In this document: positions 57,301 to 64,000 of the stretch, in pieces | Numbering within the stretch: the first letter of the stretch is position 1 | Layout: each line of letters begins with the position of its first letter | Assembly (NCBI GenBank): GCA_016748015.1 | Contig: JAAOMT010000480.1 | Coordinates: forward strand, 249,356 to 313,355 | Direction: 5' to 3' | Source of the DNA: Geosiphon pyriformis | Lineage: Eukaryota > Glomeromycota > Glomeromycetes > Archaeosporales > Geosiphonaceae | Length of the DNA: 64,000 nucleotides | Made by a program: the position numbers and the translations under genes | The notes under the pieces: model-generated | Database searches by the model: none | The model's input: the letters and a program-made list of their open reading frames with translations, nothing else | Told to the model about the DNA's origin: nothing

Positions 57301-58260
57301 AAAAACAATTGACATCATGAAATCACTATTAAGAGAAAACTTCATCAGCCAAATCTACTATCACTCTCTCCAGCAAATCTTACATATACTTGATATTTTC
57401 ATTAGCATTTATGAGTGAAAACTCACTAAATGCAGAAAAAAACTTGTTAGAAACACACACTCTAAAATAAACCCATTTGGAGGTATTTGCACTAGCAATT
57501 TTAAACTTCCAACAATTTTTGTTGGCTTGTTTGCACAAACCATTCAAATGAAAATCCAAAAGTTCTTCCAAACCAACCAACACCATAACAGTCTTGTGAT
57601 CAGTATTAAAGAAATCAGAAGTAGAAGCAACTCTATGACCAATAACTACCAATAACAAACACTCACTAACAAAGATATAATCAATAACCTTTTTAACTCC
57701 TTTCGAATTGCTTTATGTGGAAGTTTTGGCCAAATAAAAACCTCCAAGTGCATTAACTAAACCCAAATCCAAACAGAATTAAAAGCTTGTACTCTTCTTA
57801 GAACCATTCTTATTAAAATATTCACCTAAAACCATGAAAGTACTGGTATTAACTACCCTTGCAATAAAAAAATTAATCTTAATCGCTTGACTAAATCTGG
57901 TTTCAGCAGAGATATTAGCATACAAATCTAAAATCATGACCAAAAGCTTGCCTTTAAAAAGAAGCTGAACAGAAATGACATGACCAGGCATCTCTTCCAT
58001 TTTGAAGACATGTTGAGCCAAAAAATTGTTCATGATAACTGCCACCCCAGTCCCAAGGAATTTACTATCCAGACCAGATGTAAAAATGTGCACACCCTCA
58101 AATTTGTTTATAATCTATGGCCTAATATTAGGCCTTAATTTTGTTTCAGTAATAATAGACACCATATTACCCGATTTTTTGTGCCAACAAACAATATTTT
58201 CTTGCTTGGCAAGAATGTTAAGACCCTGAACATTACATGTACCAAACTTTTATATTAGCT
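54327..58260 (-). pseudogene. LINE2 ORF2, endonuclease to RNase H
   Basis: Endonuclease pieces (58093-57779, with GEYFNKNG for GGDFNENG; 57658-57380 with NTDHKTVMV), RT pieces (57208-56861; 56272-55697 with KVFFSLLWHIFYDSLLCEVKR in parts and FVDNTIW for FVDDTIW), and RNase H pieces (55045-54836 with FTVYTDGYLK; 54652-54308 with CCWIERRHIANLI, VKGHSRVPSNV). Collinear with LINE1. Nonsense codons at 56861-56863 (TGA), 56312-56314 (TAG) and 55436-55438 (TAG) coincide with stops of LINE1. Confidence 0.88.
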
Positions 58261-58263
58261 CAG

Positions 58264-60098
58264 TTATTGAGAAAAGAGAGCAACAGAAATCAAACCAGTA
58301 TTGTCTATCTTGACAGAAAGGCCCATAATTGTAATTGACAAATTGTTCAAAGTGTTCTCTATCTTCTTAATAACAAAGAAATCAAACACTACTGCTTCTG
58401 CTATAGTTTTGCCACAAGTGGCTGTGCCTGAACTTTCACTTATCACTATATCTGCCCCTTAATTCTGTAATGAAGGGGTCATCAATGGCTAACATCCAGG
58501 GCTAAGCTAGAAAACCATTAGCCCAAGTGTGTCCAACTTTTTAGCCAGTTTATTAACATGCTCTGCAAGGCTGGCAAAACTGCACTTAAGAGTAGCAAAT
58601 CTATCATTCAACTCTAAAGACACCAGTGGGGTAGGCTTCAACTCCAAAGAGTAGCCAGCACTTAATAAATCATTTTAAACAGAAAAAGAAGGAAAGAAAG
58701 ATCCACTAGCAATTTGTGCCCAAAAAACATCCCAAAAAAAACAGGATAAGTAACTGGAGCCAAACATTTGGCATAAATGGCAGTCAGTCTACTTTTATCT
58801 GAATTTGAAAGAATTTTCTGTGAGAAAGCACCAAAAGAAACATTTTTTTTCTTACCAACAGAACAAGCTAAGAAAGTATGATTCAATTTCTTATATTTAA
58901 CACACTTAATTGAAACAAGATGAAACCAGCATAGATTGGTCTCTTTTAAAACAGGCATGGTCTTTATAACAGCATCCAAAGACTCAACAGAATCAAAACA
59001 AACAGCAGCACACCTGGTCTGGGCATAAAAAACTGGATGCTGGTCTATGATACAAATTTTCCTATCCACTAAAGTAATGTAGTCTCAAATATTATGTGCA
59101 TTAGTCTCCATTGGCAGAATGTATAAAAGAGCTTTGTGAACATCTCTTGTGTTCCATAATTCTTTGTCCACATCAGATTTAGCAATCTATACTGCATCTT
59201 TCCTGATTAGGATAGACCATTTTATTGTGACCAAATTAGCATAATCAACCTGGTCAAATTCAACTACCACTTTCTGCCACAGCTTCACCAATTGCATTTT
59301 GATTAACTTGATTGATCCAAATTTGGATAGTGCAGCATGCACAGCTTCAGCTGATGTTCCAACTGGAATTTTTTTTAACACCACAGTCTGATCTGAACAC
59401 CCAGTAAATTTTTTAAAATTGGTATTAACCAAAATTTTCACACTGGTAGTCTTTTTGGTGGCTTTCATCAAATCCAATTTGAAAGTAAATATCACTCAGA
59501 TGATTCCAAAAAGTTTTAAGAGAGTAGAGGTCCTCCCAAAACCGTTGATACCTGAAAATAATTTTTTAACCACTGAAAGTTTTTTTTGAGAAGACTTTCC
59601 AGACACCTTGTTCAAGCCAATATCCAAAGCAAACAATTTTCTAACTGAAACATTAACCAGAATCTTTAAGAGAGAGGAAAGCATCAAAGAAGTGTCCAAC
59701 AAAATATTATCACCATTGTCATCCAAGAAGTTGATTTTTCCCAAAGGTTTTCCCAATGCCCTTTTTGTCAGAATTTTTAAATCTTTAGGCATTTGTTCTG
59801 AGTTCTTTTTAGCAAGAGCTTCACTTTCTCCATAATTAAAACTGGTTTTTTTAACCAGAAATTTCTTTTCCATGTCTACATTATTTGACTCAGTAGTATT
59901 ACCAGTTTCAGAACCTCAAAAATGACCATTTGATACCTTAGCAACAATTTTTCTATTACCAATACTATCCTCCAAAGCACCACCTCTTTTCTTCTTTCTG
60001 GATTCAACAGTTTTGGCACTAGTATTAGAACCAGACTTCATAATAGACTTATTCAGAATGGCAATACTAAGGCCAACAGTAACCTCATAATCAAGCAA
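58264..60098 (-). pseudogene. LINE2 ORF1
   Basis: Collinear with LINE1 ORF1: KKKRGGALEDS (60098-59916), an N-terminal domain (59873-59496), the RRM-like domain (59495-59187: SDQTVVLKKIPVGTSAEAVH in part, LSKFGSIKLIKMQLVKLWQK) and the central domain (59069-58662: CIIDQHPVFYAQTRCAAVCF, KCVKYKKLNHTFLACS). The zinc knuckle reads C-x2-Y-x4-H-x4-C, so one Cys is lost. Broken by stops and small frameshifts. Confidence 0.85.
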
Positions 60099-60202
60099 AA
60101 ACAGTTTGGATTTATCATACTGAATGATAAAAAACTTCTTTCAAAAAACTTTTTTGACTCTTTTTTAGAGAATTTGGAATGAAAAAGAGAAAAAAGTTTT
60201 TT

Positions 60203-60486
60203 TACAATTTATGTTTATTATTTTATGACTTTTTAATAACTTTTATTATTTTCATTTTTAAATTAAATATTTAAAAATCATATTTTTTTAATAATTAATT
60301 TAAAAATTTTAATATAACTTTGATAAAATAATTTAATTGATTTTTTATGTTTAAGGAAAAGTTAATTATTATTTATTAAATAAAACTATAAGTTGGTTTT
60401 TGCTTAAAAACAAATATTAATAATTTTATAATTTTTTTATTTTATAAACATTATTTTATAATTTTTATCTTTTTTTTATATATATA
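60203..60486. other. AT-rich spacer
   Basis: Almost pure A/T between the LINE2 5' end and the next LTR. Nothing recognised. Confidence 0.5.
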
Positions 60487-60936
60487 TATTATGATTAAAA
60501 TATATAGCTTTTATTAATTATTACATATATTAACTATTGATATTATATAATTATTTATTCTAATTTTAAATAATAAATATTAACCTAATTAATAATTTAA
60601 CTATTAATCTAATTATTGATTTGATTATTAATCAAGTTGTTGATTTAATCATTGATTATTTTTAATAGATATATATTAGTAATAAATTTTTTAACTGTAG
60701 AAAAACATAATTAAATATAAAAAATCAAAGAAATAAAATAACAACTATTAATTTGATTTTTCTCTTATTATTATTTTTTTCTCTATTTTTAAGTATTTGA
60801 CTATTTTGGAATAAAAAATTACTTGTTAACAATTATCTACTCTTTTCTGATTTGTATAATTATAATATTTAAAGATTATTAAATAAAACATAACTAAAAA
60901 AATACATTTAATATCTGATATTAAATTTTAAGAACA
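60487..60936 (+). repeat. solo or partial LTR of the element A family
   Basis: Aligns from end to end with LTR A (2905-3372), for example GATAAAAAATTACTTGTT versus GGATAAAAAATTACTTGTTGG and TTATTAAATAAAA in both. C is mostly replaced by T. No element interior is attached, and a different LTR follows immediately. Confidence 0.7.
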
Positions 60937-60937
60937 T

Positions 60938-61463
60938 TATTATGAATTAATTTGATGAATTATGACAATAATATTTGGTGTTCTATATTTAAATAAAAGA
61001 GCTTAAAAAGTTTTTTTTGGTTTAATATAAAAAACAAATCGAAATTATCAGTTTTTAAAAGTTTTTATATATGTAAATTTACTTATAAAATTTTTTAGTT
61101 ATAAAGCACAAAAATGTGGTTTAACTGTTTGTAATTAAATATATATAAACTATTTTTTTTGAATTAATTAAATGCAATTGCTAGAGTCTGGTGTTGTTTT
61201 TTTATTTTTCTGGTAAACTAACAAGATAAAATTAATATCTAAATTTAAGGAAAACTTCTCTTTTTTACCAGGCTATTATGATGTCTATTTTTAAACAATT
61301 GATTTTTTTAATATTACCACTTTATCAGAAAAAAAATAAAAAATTAAGAAAAAAAAAGAAATAAAAAAAAGAAAAAAGAAAAAAAATTAGTATTATTAAT
61401 TATTATGATTAAAAACAATTGGTTTAAATTATTAAAGTTTTGAAGCTATTTATACTAAAAACA
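60938..61463 (-). repeat. LTR of the B/D family, outer copy
   Basis: Diverged copy of 61465-61960, head to tail with it and only one base apart. Blocks: GGTGTTGTTTTTTTATTTTTCTGGTAAACTAACAAGATAA and CTTTTTTACCAGGCTATTATGATGTCTA (in parts). Internal A/G-rich tract at about 61330-61385. Confidence 0.7.
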
Positions 61464-61464
61464 T

Positions 61465-61960
61465 TGTTATGAGTAAACTTGATAAAGTAGAAAAATAGTA
61501 ATGTTTAGTATTCTCAATTATCAGTAATGTGTGTTTTACATAATTCTGTTGACTTAGTCTTGACTATTAGTCTCTGAAAGTCTTATTTACTAGTTGTGAA
61601 TTTATCCATTAAATTTTTTGGTTATAAGGCACAGAGATTTGGTTTTTGTTGATTACAACTTCTTTAAAATGTGAACTATCTTCTCCAAGCTAATGAACAT
61701 AGTCATTAGGGTCTGGCATTGTCTTTTTACTCTTTTGGTAAGCTAACAAGATAATGTTAATATTCAAAACTTAGGGGAAGTTTCTCTCTTTTACCAGGCT
61801 ATCATGAAGTCTATTCTCAGACAGTTAATTTTACTATGTTGCCACTCCACCAAGAATAAAAAAAGAAAGAGAGAAAAGAAAGAATTAATATTATCAATTA
61901 TTATAATCAAGAGCAGCTAGTCCAAATTATTAATAGTTTGAGGTGGTTATGCTAAAAGCA
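61465..61960 (-). repeat. 3' LTR of element D
   Basis: Starts TGTTATGAG and ends AAAAGCA. Less AT-shifted than the outer copy. Shares blocks with the LTR of element B (7892-8348). Confidence 0.7.
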
Positions 61961-62850
61961 TCTGTTTTGAAACAAAGATACAAAACAATAATTAATTCAC
62001 ATAAATTCTACAAAGTTTGAGAACATAAATTTGTGGTTCTGATTTCTCAATAATTAATTTATTTCAAAAAATGAATATGAAATAAAATAAATAATAGAAG
62101 AGGTAAGAATATTTGATTCTTGTCTAGTGGTTTATATTCCTCTTATTCTTTTTTTAACTTCTACAACTATTCATTTTTATATATTCTTTTGGTTTTATAG
62201 AATTGTTTTTGATTGTTTTATTATTGCTAACTATTGTTTTGCTATTTCTGTTATTGTTTTGTTTTTCTACATTGTTCTTAGTTATTCTATGTTATAATGT
62301 ACTATCTGGTGTTATTACATGTTATTTTGTGTTATCCCATATTGTGTCATGTTATCCTGTATTATCCTAAGTTATAATACATTTATCTAATATTATTGTG
62401 TGCTATTTTGTGTTTTGGTCACATTTCTTCATAACTTTGGATTGGTTTTTCTGGTTAGGTAATATTATCTCTCTTTTTTTAGAATTAAGCTCCTGTAAAA
62501 TTATATGTATCTGTTATTATGGCTTTGTTCATGTAGTGTTTGATAGTTGCATTAAGTATTGTTCTTTATAGGTCTTCAAATTGTCAATTGGTTATTTATT
62601 CTATGTTTTTAACTGTTATAGTTTTTATAAATTTATACAACAGTACATTTGGACAATATTGAAAAGCAGCATATAGTCAGTATATTGCTTTGTAATATAG
62701 GGTTAGGTTGCTTTTCCTTACAAATTTTTTTACTTGTTGTATTGCTTTTTTGTTAAAAATTTTCTGGTTGAAGTCTTCATATAGTGTTTTCAAATTTAGT
62801 TGTTTACCAATTTTGTAGAACCAATATGCTGGTGAAGGTCTTTTTTTCTA
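61961..62850 (-). other. 3' non-coding part of element D
   Basis: No continuous frame. A run of degenerate ATGTTATYYTGTATTATCC-like units (about 62285-62410) forms an imperfect tandem repeat. The rest is unassigned. Confidence 0.45.
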
Positions 62851-63260
62851 TTTTTGGGCACTGTTTGGTGTCTATTCTTCTGTTTTGGGAAGATTGATCT
62901 CATGAGCTAAACCTTTTTTGATTTTTCCGAACTCAAAGATCAAGTATTTTCTTTTATAAACTCCTTTTTTTCTCTGTTTTGCCCGAAAAAAATCTTTTTT
63001 CCAATTTTTTTTCTTGGGCATTAGGTAAGAGTAGAACTGTTTAGTTTTAGTTAAATTCTTGCCCTTCTCTTTCTTGCTTCTATTTTTATATCATATCTTT
63101 TTTCTATTAATTGTCACTTCTATTTGAGCAGAAAATTGTTGAATTGCATCAAATAATTGTTTTAAGAGTTGTAGAATTTGATCTGACAGGTCTATGTTAA
63201 AAGTTCTATTATTTTTTGTTGCTTTTTGAATATTATATATATTTGAATTTCTTAATTTAA
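62850..63260 (-). pseudogene. post-integrase coding segment of element D
   Basis: The - strand reads NIDLSDQILQLLKQLFDAI, QFSAQIEVTI, then a strongly basic stretch (PKKKNWKKDFFRAKQRKKG; in another frame KRKYLIFEFGKIKKGLAHEI). Same position as the third segments of A and C. Frameshifted; function unknown. Confidence 0.5.
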
Positions 63261-63394
63261 TTTACTACATGTTGTCTATAGTATAATAATAATAATTGGT
63301 TCTAGATCTCATGATATATTTTCTGGTCTGATTAATGAAATTTGTATTCTTAGTTGAGATACTAATAATAATAATTTTTGTTTTGCATGATAAA

Positions 63395-64000
63395 TTTTTA
63401 ACCAATTTTTATGTACTACTTTCTTTAAAATCCTGTTTTCCAATTGTAATTTGTAAGCTTCATTGCCTAAAACTTTGTGTATATAAAATGAACTGTCTCA
63501 CTTTGGGTTGAACTTTTCACTTTACTATTTCTCAGTTTTTGTACAATATAATAGTACTTGGTCTCTAATCTTAAATTTCATTGGTTGTTTAGGTAAGCAT
63601 TTATCATGTCTTTTTTTTTGTTGTTTCTGAGTATTACTAATGTTGTCAGCTGCTGTTCTATAATTATTTTCTAATATTTTCATAAGCTAATATGTTCTAT
63701 AGTGTAAGATTACTCTGAAATTTTCTTCAGTGATAGCTTCTATTAAGTATGACTGTATTTTTTTTTTAATAGATAAAGTGGCTTTTTTTCTATAAGCTAA
63801 TTTGAATAATATAAACCAAGTCATATTTTGTTTTAATGTTTGGTATGCAAAGAATACAGAAGGTATGAATAAGTTCCATTTTTGTTTGTTTTTATGACTT
63901 ATTTTTGCTAATGCTTTACAAGTGTTTGGTTAAATTGTTCTACCAGTCCATTTGTTTATGGGTGATATAGTAATAATAAAGAACATTTTATTTCAAACTG
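63395..64000 (-). pseudogene. integrase end of element D
   Basis: TNGLVEQFNQTLVKH is the last catalytic block, here with the Glu present. Then FILFKLAYRKKATL, KRHDKCLPKQPMKFKIRDQVLLYCTKTEK and FYIHKVLGNEAYKLQLENR. Stops replace several Gln codons. Confidence 0.85.

Larger units (their letters stand above)
43601..60202 (-). mobile_element. LINE2: full-length but decayed LINE, split by Ty3 element C
   Basis: A - strand relative of LINE1. Removing element C (44471-54326) leaves about 6.7 kb, nearly the LINE1 length, with the same order of ORF1, endonuclease, RT, RNase H and 3' end (ATTTAATGAGTATAGTC in + view). Proteins align with LINE1 throughout but frames carry many stops and RT has FVDN instead of FVDD. 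Much more AT-rich than LINE1. The 5' end is placed by comparison with LINE1; a weak direct repeat (TTACAAT...) at about 43580 and 60202 may be the target duplication. Confidence 0.85.
61465..64000 (-). mobile_element. Ty3/gypsy retrotransposon D, 3' part only
   Basis: A - strand element entering from the right edge: integrase core end, integrase C-terminal domain, post-integrase segment and 3' LTR. Heavily interrupted. The remainder lies beyond 64000. Confidence 0.8.

Noticed and set aside
1-64000. CRISPR arrays, rRNA genes, tRNA genes, bacterial operons
   Set aside because: None seen: repeats present are LTRs, microsatellites and minisatellites, and all genes are eukaryotic with spliceosomal introns.

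Overview
The window is nuclear DNA of a fungus, most likely an arbuscular mycorrhizal fungus (Glomeromycotina). This rests on the strongly AT-rich background, short intron-rich genes with GT-AG (once GC-AG) introns, and two kinds of retroelement whose proteins I recognise as typical of Rhizophagus-type genomes: Ty3 elements with protease, Cys-rich linker, dUTPase, RT and integrase, and LINEs with a CCHC ORF1 and an endonuclease-RT-RNase H ORF2. The genus cannot be fixed from the sequence.

Layout. 1-10.65 kb is a retroelement graveyard: a + strand Ty3 element (A) ending at an LTR, a - strand dUTPase-bearing Ty3 element (B) cut off by it, a 4 x 40 bp tandem repeat, a solo LTR with an exact 4-bp target duplication and a further LTR piece. 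11.0-17.9 kb is a near-intact, GC-richer LINE (LINE1, - strand) flanked by about 20-bp direct repeats. 18.4-38.9 kb is a compact island of host genes. 39.4-43.6 kb is an AT desert of decayed repeats. 43.6-60.2 kb is a second, more decayed LINE (LINE2, - strand) split by a complete Ty3 element (C, 44471-54326) with paired LTRs. 60.5-64 kb holds three abutting LTRs and the 3' end of another - strand Ty3 element (D) that leaves the window.

Host genes in order: ribosomal protein L5 (+), a secreted GPI-anchored-type protein (-), an unrecognised amphipathic/acidic protein with a DxDxDG calcium-type loop (+), a SARAF/TMEM66 homologue (+), an ECHDC1-like crotonase (+), the exon-junction protein Y14/RBM8A (-), an HTD2/MaoC-type 3-hydroxyacyl-thioester dehydratase (+), a type IIC P-type ATPase (+) and a nucleolin/NSR1-like protein (+). 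I worked out exon structures for all of them; every model closes in frame. They are unrelated housekeeping genes, not an operon. Y14 and HTD2 are divergent over about 300 bp; ECHDC1 and Y14 are convergent.

The most informative features are the dUTPase and Cys-rich module in the Ty3 family with an uninterrupted 240-codon ORF in an otherwise stop-ridden element; a third coding segment after integrase; 4-bp target duplications including one whose two copies each seem to have lost a CpG; nonsense codons at Gln and Trp positions and catalytic Asp to Asn changes in RT; stop codons at identical places in two diverged LINEs; two micro-exons (9 and 12 nt) in the crotonase gene; and an ATPase with altered cation-site residues.
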